Source: an uncultured Clostridia bacterium (lineage in GTDB: Bacteria; Bacillota; Clostridia; Oscillospirales; Ruminococcaceae). From it: a stretch of DNA of 37,194 nucleotides. Each line of letters begins with the position of its first letter. Position 1 is the stretch's first letter. Below are positions 16,236-24,277 of this stretch, piece after piece. The notes beneath the pieces are model-generated. The model worked only from the letters and a program-made list of their open reading frames with translations. It did no database searches and had not been told where the DNA came from. Both the position numbers and the translations under genes were made by a program. The DNA lies in assembly GCA_944386045.1 (NCBI GenBank), contig CALWZO010000002.1:1-37194 (forward strand), given 5' to 3'.

Positions 16236-16778
16236 TTATTGGTATATATCTGCCTGTTTTGCCAGTCTGTCAGATAGCTTTTTCAGCCCTCTGTCTACCT
16301 TGAAAACCAAAAGCCACACCAGCGCCACCATAACAGTGGGAAGCGTAAGATATATGTGGCCGCTGCCTATCATAGTAATCAGTTCGCTGGCCAGCACCAG
16401 GCTTTCGATTATAAGCAACAGCGTGGAAATCTGTTTAATTTTATTCACATGGGCCAGCTCTTCGCGCACAGTGTTGAACAGCTGGAAGGGTGTCCCGTCA
16501 TTTTCCTTTTTCAGATACAGCCAGTTGAAGTATCTGCTGACTACTTCTATGCCGCTTTCGGACAGAATTTCCATAAAGTCGTCCCATTCGGGGCCGCTTT
16601 TTGCCTTGTCGTAAAACATTATTTTGTACTGATATTTATCTTTTTCCCGCGGGCGGAAAGCATACCAGATAAAGCCGGCTTTTATCAGCTCCATGCCGTT
16701 TTCGGACATTTCATTCAGCCAGTTTTCTTCCTTTTCAAATTCATCCAGGGTGAAAAGCTTTACAATGACTTTGTTCAT
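16236..16778 (-). CDS. DUF2812 domain membrane protein
   Basis: The 180-residue product matches the DUF2812 pattern: an N-terminal cytosolic part with FTLDEFEKEENWLNEMSENGMEL and a later FNWLYLKKE segment, followed by two membrane helices (about 121-139 and 143-160). DUF2812 genes are typically the second gene after a PadR regulator, as here with a four-base ATGA overlap. The family has no settled function; control of membrane stress or transport by the pair is an inference from such gene pairs. Confidence 0.85.
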   Translation of the reverse strand: MNKVIVKLFTLDEFEKEENWLNEMSENGMELIKAGFIWYAFRPREKDKYQYKIMFYDKAKSGPEWDDFMEILSESGIEVVSRYFNWLYLKKENDGTPFQLFNTVREELAHVNKIKQISTLLLIIESLVLASELITMIGSGHIYLTLPTVMVALVWLLVFKVDRGLKKLSDRLAKQADIYQ

Positions 16779-17104
16779 ATATCTTCTCCTTCCAATATAT
16801 CTTTTGCATTGCTGACCAGTTCTTTCAGTCTTTTGTATTCATCTTTCAAAGCCTGCTTTCCGTCAGCGGTGATAATATACTCCTTTTTTCGGCTTTGTCC
16901 GTTTTCATCCACCGTTTTTATCCAGCCTTTTGATGTGAGGTTGGTCAGCGCTCCGTACAGTGTGCCTGCCGCCAGCACCAGCCTGTCGTCTGTCATCCGG
17001 CGCACCTTCTGTATGATGCCGTAGCCGTGCAGGGGACTTGTCAGTGAAAGCAGAATATAATATGCTGCTTCTGTCAGCGGTTCGGATCTTTGTGTATTTT
17101 TCAA
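16775..17104 (-). CDS. PadR family transcriptional regulator
   Basis: This 109-residue protein is a short (subfamily 2-type) PadR repressor: a winged-helix domain with the LTEAAYYILLSLTSPLHGYGI start and the LAAGTLYGALTNLTSKGWI recognition region, then a C-terminal dimerisation helix (DEYKRLKELVSN). It starts with TTG, with an AAAGGAGGA site upstream and no better ATG. It sits behind a near-perfect promoter that overlaps two identical operator palindromes, which is strong evidence for autorepression. It is translationally coupled to the DUF2812 gene. Confidence 0.93.
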   Translation of the reverse strand: MKNTQRSEPLTEAAYYILLSLTSPLHGYGIIQKVRRMTDDRLVLAAGTLYGALTNLTSKGWIKTVDENGQSRKKEYIITADGKQALKDEYKRLKELVSNAKDILEGEDI

Positions 17105-17121
17105 AATATATCGTCCTCCTT

Positions 17122-17140
17122 TATATCGCTTGCCGATATA
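17122..17140. promoter_or_regulatory. PadR operator site 1
   Basis: TATATCG-CTTGC-CGATATA is a perfect 7-5-7 inverted repeat. It sits just downstream of the padR -10 element, about where transcription starts, and next to the padR ribosome site, so a bound repressor would block initiation. Confidence 0.75.
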
Positions 17141-17155
17141 TCGGCTTTCGAGTAT

Positions 17156-17184
17156 ATTATATCGCCTGCCGATATATTTGTCAA
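17156..17184 (-). promoter_or_regulatory. PadR-DUF2812 promoter
   Basis: On the minus strand TTGACA (17179-17184) and TATAAT (17156-17161) are perfect and spaced by 17 bases. The spacer is filled by operator site 2. Confidence 0.85.
17158..17176. promoter_or_regulatory. PadR operator site 2
   Basis: TATATCG-CCTGC-CGATATA is the same 7-5-7 inverted repeat as site 1, 36 bases away centre to centre, and lies between the -35 and -10 of the padR promoter. A degenerate third copy may lie between the two. Confidence 0.75.
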
Positions 17185-17197
17185 CAGTTAAATAATA

Positions 17198-17225
17198 TTG
17201 ATTTTACAGCCGGAAACTGTATAAT
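17198..17225 (+). promoter_or_regulatory. Promoter of the ogt gene
   Basis: TTGATT (17198-17203) and TATAAT (17220-17225) are spaced by 16 bases, 27 bases before the ATG of the methyltransferase gene. Confidence 0.65.
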
Positions 17226-17252
17226 ATATTTATCGGAAAAAGGAGGATAAAT

Positions 17253-17753
17253 ATGGATTATACGGTGTTTGAAACTCCCATAGGCTTTTTAAAAGCAGTG
17301 CAGGAGGACGGATATATAACACAGGTCAGTTACCGGGGAAAAAAAGCCGACAAGGTGCCGGCCGGTACGGATATTTTAAAGGAACTTTGCCGCCAGTTTG
17401 ACCGGTATTTTGACGGAAGCCTGAAAGAATTTTCCCTGCCGATAAAGATTACGGGAACGCCCTTCCGCAAAAGAGTGCTGGAAGAGCTGCTGAAAACAGG
17501 CTATGGCCAGACTACCACATACAAAAACCTGGCCCGGGCTGTGGGAAACCCCAATGCGTACAGGGCAGTGGGCAGTGCCATGAGGACAAACCCCCTGGTT
17601 ATAATTGTACCCTGTCACCGCGTGCTTCCCAGTGGCGGTAAACTGGGCAACTATTCTGCCGGCGGTCCGGCAAACAAGGAATGGCTGCTGGCTTTTGAAA
17701 GACAGAACAGCGACCCGGCCGGTATTTTGGGCTTGTTGTCAGCTTTGAAATAA
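17253..17753 (+). CDS. ogt: Methylated-DNA-protein cysteine methyltransferase (Ogt)
   Basis: This 166-residue protein repairs O6-alkylguanine in DNA by transferring the alkyl group to its own cysteine. The active site PCHRV is present with Cys121, preceded by the helix-turn-helix region (YKNLARAVGNPNAYRAVGSAMRTNP). Length is normal for Ogt. A strong AAAAGGAGG site precedes the ATG and it has its own promoter. It is divergent from padR, but the PadR operators do not overlap the ogt promoter, so joint control is uncertain. Confidence 0.95.
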   Translation: MDYTVFETPIGFLKAVQEDGYITQVSYRGKKADKVPAGTDILKELCRQFDRYFDGSLKEFSLPIKITGTPFRKRVLEELLKTGYGQTTTYKNLARAVGNPNAYRAVGSAMRTNPLVIIVPCHRVLPSGGKLGNYSAGGPANKEWLLAFERQNSDPAGILGLLSALK

Positions 17754-17787
17754 AAAAGGCTCCTGATAAAATCAGGAGCTGTTTTTT
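17753..17787. terminator. Bidirectional terminator after ogt
   Basis: GCTCCTGAT and ATCAGGAGC pair with a three-base loop, with an A-run before and a T-run after. It lies between ogt and the convergent envelope protein gene. Confidence 0.85.
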
Positions 17788-18262
17788 ATGGTTGAAGATT
17801 TTGGGTTTTTACATTGACTGCAAAGTAATAAACAATATCGCCTTCTTTGAAATTGGCCACAAGTTTGAATACATACACGCCTTCCTCCATGGGGGTCTGC
17901 ATGTTGTAAACCTGCCGGAAGTCATCGTTTGCCAATCCTTCGGCCATATACAGTGTAATAAAATCATACGGTGCTGAAAAATCCACTGCAATGTGTTCTC
18001 CGGGATAGCAGTCGGTTGTCATCAGCGGTACATCGGCGGCGCTCAGGTATGGGGCGCGCACGGTTTTAAGGCCGAAATTCCATGTGTACCCGGCCCTTAC
18101 AACCGCCGGCGGATTATATCCGATGGACACAGATATTATGGGCAGGGATTTTTCCGGATTCATGGCGTCCACAGTATCCTTTATAAACAATGTTGCGTAG
18201 GTTGCCAGCACCAGCATTACGGCCGCCAGTATATATCTTTTCAGTTTTCTTTTGTACTGCAT
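17786..18262 (-). CDS. Membrane-anchored extracytoplasmic protein, unknown
   Basis: This 158-residue protein has a basic N-terminus (KRKLKR) and one membrane helix (about 10-28), then about 130 residues that should lie outside the membrane and look beta-strand rich. The C-terminal part (GVYVFKLVANFKEGDIVYYFAVNVK) resembles an immunoglobulin-like strand pattern, but I recognise no family. It starts four bases after the AI-2E exporter gene ends, without a strong ribosome site, so it is probably co-expressed by coupling. A functional link to the exporter is only suggested by this arrangement. Confidence 0.65.
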   Translation of the reverse strand: MQYKRKLKRYILAAVMLVLATYATLFIKDTVDAMNPEKSLPIISVSIGYNPPAVVRAGYTWNFGLKTVRAPYLSAADVPLMTTDCYPGEHIAVDFSAPYDFITLYMAEGLANDDFRQVYNMQTPMEEGVYVFKLVANFKEGDIVYYFAVNVKTQNLQP

Positions 18263-18266
18263 AATA

Positions 18267-19433
18267 TCACGACCTGTCTTTTGTTATTTCTATTGTATTG
18301 TTTTCATAGTCGGCACTGATGCCTTTTTCATTCAGTATCTTTTTGATATTGTCTGAAACAAGAGTGTACAGAACTGCAAACATAGGCACACCTATAAGCA
18401 TACCCACAACACCGAACAGCCCGTTGCCCACCAGGATACCGGCCAGAACCCATATCGGTGACAGACCCAGGGAGTTGCCCAGAATTTTGGGCCCGATGAT
18501 ATTTCCGTCCAGCTGCTGAAGGACAAAAACAAAAATTGTAAATATGAAAGCTGTCATCGGGCTTATCATCAGCAGTATGAAAATACACGGAATAGCACCG
18601 ATAAACGGGCCGAAAAACGGAATCATGTTTGTGACGCCTATAACCACTGCAATGAGCACTGTATAAGGCGGATAGATAAACATCATACCTATAAACGCCA
18701 GTATTCCTATTATGGTACTGTCAATCAGTTTGCCGATTATAAAGCCGGAAAAAATTCTGTTGGAAAGGTTGGCCACATATACCAGCCAGTCCGCTGCCTC
18801 AACCCCCATATAAGCATAGGTGGCTTTTTTGATCTGAAACAGCAGCTTTTCCTTTCCGTCCAGCATGTACACCGATATTATCAGCACCATCACCATTTTT
18901 ATAAGAGCCGAGCCCAGGGAGAATGAAAAAGTCAGCACGCCGGGGATGGCTGCAAATGAAAACTCCGTAACGGAAGATACAAACATTGCCCACACCCTGT
19001 TAATTTCGGCGATCAGTTCTTCATTCCAGTTAAAGTTGATTATTATTTCGTTGGCTATTTCGGTCACACGCAGCAGAAATCCCGGAATAGACTCTATTAT
19101 ATAAGATATACTTTGGCCCAGCTGCGGCAGCAAAGCAGTAAAAAGTGAGGCAGACAGGGATATAAATATAGTGTAAACAGATATAATAGACAGGAGCTTT
19201 TTCCTTTTACTGTCGTTGAAAACTTTTCTTTCAAACCACATCATGGGCCTGTTCAGCACAAAAGCCAGAGCAAAAGCATATATAAACGGGGATATAACGC
19301 TGATTATCTTATCCCAGACAGCTTTTACCACATCTATGTTGGACAGGGCTATAAACAAGACCACTCCGGCACACAAAGCTATGGTATAGCTTATGGTGTT
19401 TTCATTGAAATAACCTTTTATTTTTTTTAGCAT
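18267..19433 (-). CDS. AI-2E family transporter (PerM/YdbI-like)
   Basis: This 388-residue polytopic protein belongs to the AI-2E exporter family (formerly UPF0118/PerM). About seven or eight hydrophobic helices are visible, with the typical NMIPFFGPFIGAIPCI segment and LQQLDGNIIGPKILGNSLGLSP motif near the C-terminal third. Some members export autoinducer-2, others sodium or unknown compounds; the substrate here is not known. The ATG at 19433 is eight bases from a GAGG site; an upstream TTG would be too close to it. A 28-base perfect palindrome lies directly upstream. Confidence 0.9.
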   Translation of the reverse strand: MLKKIKGYFNENTISYTIALCAGVVLFIALSNIDVVKAVWDKIISVISPFIYAFALAFVLNRPMMWFERKVFNDSKRKKLLSIISVYTIFISLSASLFTALLPQLGQSISYIIESIPGFLLRVTEIANEIIINFNWNEELIAEINRVWAMFVSSVTEFSFAAIPGVLTFSFSLGSALIKMVMVLIISVYMLDGKEKLLFQIKKATYAYMGVEAADWLVYVANLSNRIFSGFIIGKLIDSTIIGILAFIGMMFIYPPYTVLIAVVIGVTNMIPFFGPFIGAIPCIFILLMISPMTAFIFTIFVFVLQQLDGNIIGPKILGNSLGLSPIWVLAGILVGNGLFGVVGMLIGVPMFAVLYTLVSDNIKKILNEKGISADYENNTIEITKDRS

Positions 19434-19447
19434 TTCCAATACCTCAT

Positions 19448-19475
19448 ATAAGCAAATATTATAATATTTGCTTAT
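19448..19475. promoter_or_regulatory. 28-base perfect palindrome upstream of the AI-2E gene
   Basis: Each arm is ATAAGCAAATATTA read on its own strand, and the two arms meet at 19461/19462 with no loop. It contains TATAAT elements on both strands and ends 15 bases before the AI-2E start codon, at the place of its -10 or leader. It may be an operator for a dimeric regulator. Confidence 0.55.
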
Positions 19476-19485
19476 TTAAACAGTT

Positions 19486-19499
19486 TATAGTATACTATA
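19486..19499. promoter_or_regulatory. 14-base palindrome in the AI-2E/CNNM divergent region
   Basis: TATAGTATACTATA is self-complementary. Its role is unknown; it lies between the 28-base palindrome and the CNNM promoter repeat. Confidence 0.35.
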
Positions 19500-19505
19500 T
19501 TTCAA

Positions 19506-19539
19506 ACACATTTACAACACAATAAATGTGTAATATAAA
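19506..19539 (+). promoter_or_regulatory. CNNM gene promoter overlapped by a 9-8-9 inverted repeat
   Basis: TTTACA (19511-19516) and TATAAA (19534-19539) are spaced by 17 bases. The inverted repeat ACACATTTA / TAAATGTGT (19506-19514 and 19523-19531) covers the -35 and most of the spacer, so it could be an operator. Confidence 0.6.
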
Positions 19540-19599
19540 GCTAAATCATATTTAAAACAATATGAAAAATTTAATTTTTATTAAAAAGGAGAATTTATT

Positions 19600-20862
19600 T
19601 TGGACAGTTATCGGTCGACTATTTTGGTAATGGGAATACTTTTGGTGTTATCCGCATCTTTTTCCGCCAGTGAAACAGCGCTTACAGCCGCAAACAAAAT
19701 CAGGCTGAAAAATCAGGCAGAGGAAGGAGATAAAAATGCCGAAGGAGCACTGAAGGTAATATCAAAATATGACAGCGCACTTTCTGCCTTGCTTATTTCA
19801 AACAACGTTGTAAACATTTTATCCAGCTCTCTGGCCACTGCCTTGTGTCTGGAACTGTTTGGCAGCAACGGTGTCGGCATTGCCACCGCGGCGACAACAG
19901 TGCTTATTATTATTTTTGGCGAAGTTTTGCCAAAAAGCTTTGCAAATGACAACTCTGAAAAGCTGATGAAGCTGGTTCAGAAACCTTTGCAGGTTATTAT
20001 TCTTATCCTGACCCCTGTCATCAAGGTTTTGGAATTTCTGAAAAAAGTCCTGTCCGGCAGGCTGAAAAAGGACAACACCCCGTCAGTTACCGAGCGGGAA
20101 CTTATGAGTATTATTGACGAGATAGAAGGGGAGGGTGTATTGCAGCAGGACGAAGCCGAACTGGTGCAGAGCGCCATCGAGTTCAACGACATTTCAGCCG
20201 GCGAGGTGCTGACCCCCCGTGTTGACATATGCGCCTTTGACCGCAACCGGACAAAACAGGAAATACTCAATCTGTTTTTGGAGAACAATTTCAGCCGTAT
20301 GCCGGTTTTTGAAAACTCCATTGACAAAATTGTCGGTTTTGTAAACCAGAAAGACTTTTTTGCCGCAATGCTGCAAAATGAGGAGTTCCCCATTGAAAGT
20401 GTTATGAAACCCTGTCTTTATGTGCCTCCGCGCAAAAAGATTATTGACATAATGCACACTTTGCAGAAAAACAAGATGCACATGGCCGTTGTTACCGACG
20501 AATACGGCGGAACTTTGGGCATACTTACTTTGGAAGATATTCTGGAGCAGCTGGTTGGCGATATCTGGGACGAACATGATGAAGAAACCCAGTTTATAAC
20601 TCAAATAGATGATCTGAATTATGAGGTTCTGGGCGAAATATCCATGAACGATTTGTACGAGCAGATACTTGATACAAAGAGCCACAACATCAAAGGTTAT
20701 CTGACCTTGTCAGGATACCTGATGGATAAGCTGAACAGAATACCTCAAAACGGCGACGCCTTTGAAGATGCCTATATCCACTACACAGTTACAAAAGTGG
20801 ACGACAACAGGATTAAACAGGTGAATGTAAGGGTATTGCAGCCGGAAGATTTTGAAATTTAA
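19600..20862 (+). CDS. CNNM / HlyC-CorC family transporter-like protein
   Basis: The 420-residue protein has the hemolysin-C/CorC layout: an N-terminal CNNM (DUF21) membrane domain (about 1-180, with [16 protein letters not shown] and [11 protein letters not shown]), a pair of CBS domains (about 205-325, [15 protein letters not shown] and [25 protein letters not shown]), and a C-terminal CorC/HlyC domain (about 335-415). Related proteins take part in Mg2+/Co2+ or Na+ transport. It begins with TTG, with AAAAGGAG eight bases upstream. The promoter carries a clear inverted repeat. Confidence 0.92.
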   Translation: MDSYRSTILVMGILLVLSASFSASETALTAANKIRLKNQAEEGDKNAEGALKVISKYDSALSALLISNNVVNILSSSLATALCLELFGSNGVGIATAATTVLIIIFGEVLPKSFANDNSEKLMKLVQKPLQVIILILTPVIKVLEFLKKVLSGRLKKDNTPSVTERELMSIIDEIEGEGVLQQDEAELVQSAIEFNDISAGEVLTPRVDICAFDRNRTKQEILNLFLENNFSRMPVFENSIDKIVGFVNQKDFFAAMLQNEEFPIESVMKPCLYVPPRKKIIDIMHTLQKNKMHMAVVTDEYGGTLGILTLEDILEQLVGDIWDEHDEETQFITQIDDLNYEVLGEISMNDLYEQILDTKSHNIKGYLTLSGYLMDKLNRIPQNGDAFEDAYIHYTVTKVDDNRIKQVNVRVLQPEDFEI

Positions 20863-20880
20863 TCATATAAAAATATACAG

Positions 20881-20911
20881 CGCCTGCGGTGTTTTCCGCA
20901 GGTGTTTTTAT
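20881..20911 (+). terminator. Terminator after the CNNM gene
   Basis: CCTGCGG and CCGCAGG form a stem with a six-base loop, followed by TGTTTTTATTTTT. Confidence 0.85.
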
Positions 20912-20958
20912 TTTTGAAAAAATTTTCGGATAACAGTAACATTTTACTTTCCCGCGCA

Positions 20959-20964
20959 TATAAT
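20959..20964 (+). promoter_or_regulatory. Possible -10 for the unknown protein/symporter unit
   Basis: TATAAT lies 26 bases before the start at 20990, with GTAACA 17 bases upstream as a fair -35. Confidence 0.4.
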
Positions 20965-20989
20965 GGCTTATATGCAAAGGGGGGATTTG

Positions 20990-21646
20990 ATGGAAAGATT
21001 GGATTCATTCAGAACTTTCAAAATACGCAGAATGTTAAAGCCTGATATGGATTTCATAAGCAGATACCAAAAACAGTTTGACTTTTTGCACCATAATCCG
21101 CTGTCAGATGAGGCGGTGGCACAGATAATGACCTTTGGCGAATTCTGGGGAGTGTTTGACAAAGGCCGCTGTGTAAGCTGCACCTGCATATTTCCCCAAA
21201 GCACACCGTTTTTTGCCGGAAGTGCGGCCGCATGGCAGCTGCGGGATATGTGGGAAAAGATACCGGAGGAAATGCAGGTGTGCGGATATCTGTGGGTGGA
21301 AAAAAGGTATGAACCGTTGAATTTTTTCCGAGCCGCTGCAAAGCTGTGGACAGCGCGCCGGGAGGAAAACGGGGCGAGAGAACTGGTATACATGCACCCG
21401 GCACACATTGATATTCCCATGGGCGGCCTTTTCCGGGAAGATTTTTTGCTGGAAGGTCTGCGCGGGCTGGATAACCTGGTGCCCCACTGGATATTTGTCA
21501 AAAAAGAGTGTTCGGGAAATAAGCCTGTCCGGCAGGAAGAAAAAATATGTCCGGCATCGGATACAAAAACTGTATCAAAGCTGTGTGAGCATGGATATGT
21601 CGGCCGGGCTGTGGATGAAAAAAACAATATTTTATTCAGGAGATGA
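20990..21646 (+). CDS. Unknown protein, possibly a divergent GNAT acyltransferase
   Basis: I do not recognise this 218-residue protein with certainty. The order of strands and helices (IRRMLKPDMDFI, then FWGVFDKGRCVSCTCIFPQ, then CGYLWVEKRYEPLNFFRAAAKL) resembles a GNAT fold, but the acetyl-CoA P-loop is not clear. The LLEGLRGLDNLVPHWIFVKK segment is well formed and may be a conserved core. The last 45 residues look variable. The ATG at 20990 follows an AAAGGGGGG site; the longer frame starts inside a promoter-like element. It ends five bases before a symporter gene and should be co-transcribed with it. Confidence 0.6.
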   Translation: MERLDSFRTFKIRRMLKPDMDFISRYQKQFDFLHHNPLSDEAVAQIMTFGEFWGVFDKGRCVSCTCIFPQSTPFFAGSAAAWQLRDMWEKIPEEMQVCGYLWVEKRYEPLNFFRAAAKLWTARREENGARELVYMHPAHIDIPMGGLFREDFLLEGLRGLDNLVPHWIFVKKECSGNKPVRQEEKICPASDTKTVSKLCEHGYVGRAVDEKNNILFRR

Positions 21647-21651
21647 TTTGA

Positions 21652-22881
21652 TTGACGAAGCAGAGCGTTTGGAAAAACTATCGTTTTCCCATAGTGTTGA
21701 TTTTTTCTATTTGTCTTGGCAGTGTTATAGGCGTGGTCATGGGGGAAAAGGCCACTGTGCTTACACCTTTGGGGGATATATTTCTTAACCTTATGTTCAC
21801 TGCGGTGGTTCCGCTGGTGTTTGTCACCATATCCGGTGCCGTCGGCAGCATGACCAATATGAAACGATTGGGAAAAATTTTGGGATATATGCTGCTGGTG
21901 TTTTTTGTAACAGGTCTGATTGCGGCAGTGATAATAATAATATGTGTCAAACTGTTCCCGCCGGCTCAGGGTGTGCAGATTGCACTGGACAACACACGGA
22001 TGCAGGAAACGGTATCGCTTCCGCAGCAGATAGTAAAGGCGCTTACAGTAAGCGATTTCAGCGAACTGCTGTCCAGGCGGAACATGCTGCCGCTGATAGT
22101 GTTTTCTGTTATGTTCGGTTTTTGTACCGGAAGCCTGGGCGAAAACAACCTGGTGGCCAGGGCCATGAACGCCCTCAGTGAAGTTATGATGAAGCTGGTG
22201 GATCTGATAATGCTCTATGCACCGGTAGGTCTGTGCGCTTATTTTGCATCACTTGTGGGACAGTTTGGCCCGCAGCTTATCGGCGCTTACGGCAGGGCAA
22301 TGATATTGTACTATCCCTTGTGTGTGGTGTATTTCTTTGTGGCGTTTTTCGGTTACGCTTATTTCAGCGGCGGAATGAGGGCTGTCAGGGCGTTTTTCAA
22401 AAATATTCTTTCTCCGGCTATAACCTCCCTTGCAACCCAAAGCAGTATAGCCAGCCTGCCCACAAACTTTGAAGCCAGCAACAAGATAGGAGTATCAAAA
22501 GACATCAGCGGAATTATACTGCCCATAGGTGCCACAATGCACATGGACGGCAGTGTTCTTGCAGCGGTGTTGAAAATATCATTCCTGTACGGTATCTTCG
22601 GAAAAGAGTTTGCCGGCATAGAAACCTATGTGGTGTCTGTATTGATAGCTATTTTAAGCGGCGTTGTGCTGTCCGGTGTTCCCGGCGGCGGCCTGGTGGG
22701 TGAAATGCTGATTGTCAGCCTTATGGGCTTTCCGCCGCGGGCTTTCCCGCTGATAGCCACCATAGGCTTTTTGGTTGACCCTCCGGCCACCTGCCTCAAT
22801 GTGTGCGGTGACACAGTGGCCAGCATGATGGTGACAAGGATTATAGACGGCAAGGACTGGATGGATAAAAAACAGTCATAG
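21652..22881 (+). CDS. Dicarboxylate/amino acid:cation symporter (DAACS)
   Basis: This 409-residue membrane protein belongs to the GltP/DctA/GltT family of sodium- or proton-coupled glutamate/aspartate/C4-dicarboxylate carriers. Visible are eight hydrophobic helices, the serine-rich hairpin region (TSLATQSSIASLPTNF), the PIGATMHMDGSVL motif (usually NMDGT in glutamate carriers), and the GVPGGGLVGEMLI region. The HMDG variant suggests a changed substrate. It starts with TTG, with CAGGAG eight bases upstream. Because it follows the unknown protein so closely, the two may act on the same substrate. Confidence 0.9.
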   Translation: MTKQSVWKNYRFPIVLIFSICLGSVIGVVMGEKATVLTPLGDIFLNLMFTAVVPLVFVTISGAVGSMTNMKRLGKILGYMLLVFFVTGLIAAVIIIICVKLFPPAQGVQIALDNTRMQETVSLPQQIVKALTVSDFSELLSRRNMLPLIVFSVMFGFCTGSLGENNLVARAMNALSEVMMKLVDLIMLYAPVGLCAYFASLVGQFGPQLIGAYGRAMILYYPLCVVYFFVAFFGYAYFSGGMRAVRAFFKNILSPAITSLATQSSIASLPTNFEASNKIGVSKDISGIILPIGATMHMDGSVLAAVLKISFLYGIFGKEFAGIETYVVSVLIAILSGVVLSGVPGGGLVGEMLIVSLMGFPPRAFPLIATIGFLVDPPATCLNVCGDTVASMMVTRIIDGKDWMDKKQS

Positions 22882-22884
22882 AAA

Positions 22885-22911
22885 AAACGGCGCCGCATTG
22901 CGGTGCCGTTT
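22885..22911 (+). terminator. Weak terminator after the symporter gene
   Basis: A stem of AAACGGC/GCCGTTT and CCGC/GCGG with one G-T mismatch follows the stop codon; the T-run after it is short. Confidence 0.55.
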
Positions 22912-23103
22912 AGCTGTTTGTACAATAAAAAACAACAAAGTGCCATTGGCTGTTGTTACTACAGAGTTTTCTATTCCGAACAGTATATATAATTATAAAA
23001 ATAACTTATTGTATAAATATTCTGTACCGGTACTGCCTGCAAATATCAAATTACAAGACCCAAAAATAAAGCAGATAAATAAAATGACACGCTATAAAAA
23101 AAT
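22912..23103. other. AT-rich intergenic stretch between convergent terminators
   Basis: Together with its flanking terminators this forms a 307-base gap between the symporter and upp. I see no gene with a ribosome site here; a possible 85-codon frame lacks support. A ten-base palindrome GTACCGGTAC is the only notable element. Confidence 0.6.
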
Positions 23104-23134
23104 CAGCAGTACAGCTGTTTTTGCTGTACTGCTG
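23104..23134 (-). terminator. Terminator of the tsaE-upp operon
   Basis: CAGCAGTACAGC and GCTGTACTGCTG form a perfect 12-base stem with a seven-base loop. On the minus strand a seven-base T-run follows. Confidence 0.9.
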
Positions 23135-23188
23135 AGAATTTGTTTTGGTTTTTGATAAAATCAGGACTTATCTTTTATATCCTGCAAT

Positions 23189-23818
23189 TTATTTTGTGCC
23201 GAAAATTCTGTCGCCGGCATCGCCCAGACCGGGAACTATGTATCCGTGGTCATTCAACTTTTCATCCAGGGCGGCAACATAAATGTCCACATCGGGGTGT
23301 TCGGCGCGCAGTTTTGCAATTCCTTCCGGAGCTGCTATAAGACCGAGGAATTTTATGTTTTTGGCACCGCGTTCCTTTATCAGCCTTATGGCATCGCAGG
23401 CGGAACCGCCTGTGGCCAGCATCGGGTCAACAACAAAAACATCCCTTTCGCCGATATCCGGGGGCATCTTGCAGTAATATTCCACCGGTTTCAGGGTTTC
23501 GGGGTCACGGTAAAGGCCGATATGGCCCACCTTTGCGGCAGGGATAATTGTCTGTACGCCTTCCACCATACCCAGGCCGGCACGCAGAATGGGCACTATA
23601 GCCAATTTTCTGCCCTGCAGCATTTTGCAGTTTGCGGTGGCAACCGGTGTTTCAACTTTTACATCTTTCAGTGCCAAATCTCTTGTGGCTTCGTATGTTA
23701 TAAGTGTAGCCAGCTCTTTTACCAGCTCTTTAAAGGCTTTTGTGCCTGTTGTTTTGTCGCGCATAATCGCAACTTTGTGCTGGACCAGCGGGTGGTCCAA
23801 AACCATTGTTACAGCCAT
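23189..23818 (-). CDS. upp: Uracil phosphoribosyltransferase
   Basis: This 209-residue enzyme converts uracil and PRPP to UMP in pyrimidine salvage. The PRPP-binding motif [10 protein letters not shown] is at residues 131-140, and the uracil-binding C-terminus ([16 protein letters not shown]) is intact. Length matches the family. A GGAGG site lies eight bases before the ATG. It is the last gene of a four-gene operon after rpiB (15 bases apart) and is followed by a strong terminator. Confidence 0.97.
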   Translation of the reverse strand: MAVTMVLDHPLVQHKVAIMRDKTTGTKAFKELVKELATLITYEATRDLALKDVKVETPVATANCKMLQGRKLAIVPILRAGLGMVEGVQTIIPAAKVGHIGLYRDPETLKPVEYYCKMPPDIGERDVFVVDPMLATGGSACDAIRLIKERGAKNIKFLGLIAAPEGIAKLRAEHPDVDIYVAALDEKLNDHGYIVPGLGDAGDRIFGTK

Positions 23819-23833
23819 TTGTATTTCCTCCGA

Positions 23834-24277
23834 TTATCTGTTTTCATTTTCCAGCCGTGTTATTTTGTCAACGCGTCTTTGGTGCCTGCCGCCTTCAAAA
23901 GCTGTGTTTAAGAACAGGTCTACCATTTCGCAGGCCAGTCCGGGTCCTACAACTCTGCCGCCCATGGCCAGGACATTGGCGTCGTTGTGCATACGGGTGT
24001 ATTTGGCGCTGAATGTGTCGGAACAGCAACAGGCCCTGATGCCTTTTATCTTGTTGGCGGCAATGGATATGCCGACGCCTGTTCCGCAGAACAGCAGTCC
24101 CAGACTGCACTGTCCGCTGGCAATTTTTTCGCATGCGGTCTTTGCTATGTCAGGGTAGTCCACACTGTCAGTTGAAAAGGTTCCGCAGTCGATATATTCC
24201 ACACCGGTTTCGTCCAGGTGTTTCTTTACTTCTTCCTTTAACAGGTAGCCGCCGTGGTCAGCTGCTAATACTATCAT
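23834..24277 (-). CDS. rpiB: Ribose-5-phosphate isomerase B
   Basis: This 147-residue enzyme interconverts ribose 5-phosphate and ribulose 5-phosphate. It starts MIVLAADHGGYLLKE, has the catalytic Cys64 followed by GTGVGIS (65-71), and the anion-binding RMHNDANVLAMGGRVVG segment. The ATG at 24277 has a GGAGGG site; the frame is open much further upstream but only as overlap with tsaB. Start and tsaB stop overlap by four bases (ATGA). RpiB and Upp being in one operon links ribose phosphate to PRPP-dependent salvage. Confidence 0.95.
   Translation of the reverse strand: MIVLAADHGGYLLKEEVKKHLDETGVEYIDCGTFSTDSVDYPDIAKTACEKIASGQCSLGLLFCGTGVGISIAANKIKGIRACCCSDTFSAKYTRMHNDANVLAMGGRVVGPGLACEMVDLFLNTAFEGGRHQRRVDKITRLENENR

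Noticed and set aside
22898..23155. Possible 85-codon gene between the symporter and upp
   Set aside because: It runs through two terminator hairpins, has no ribosome site and no recognisable features.
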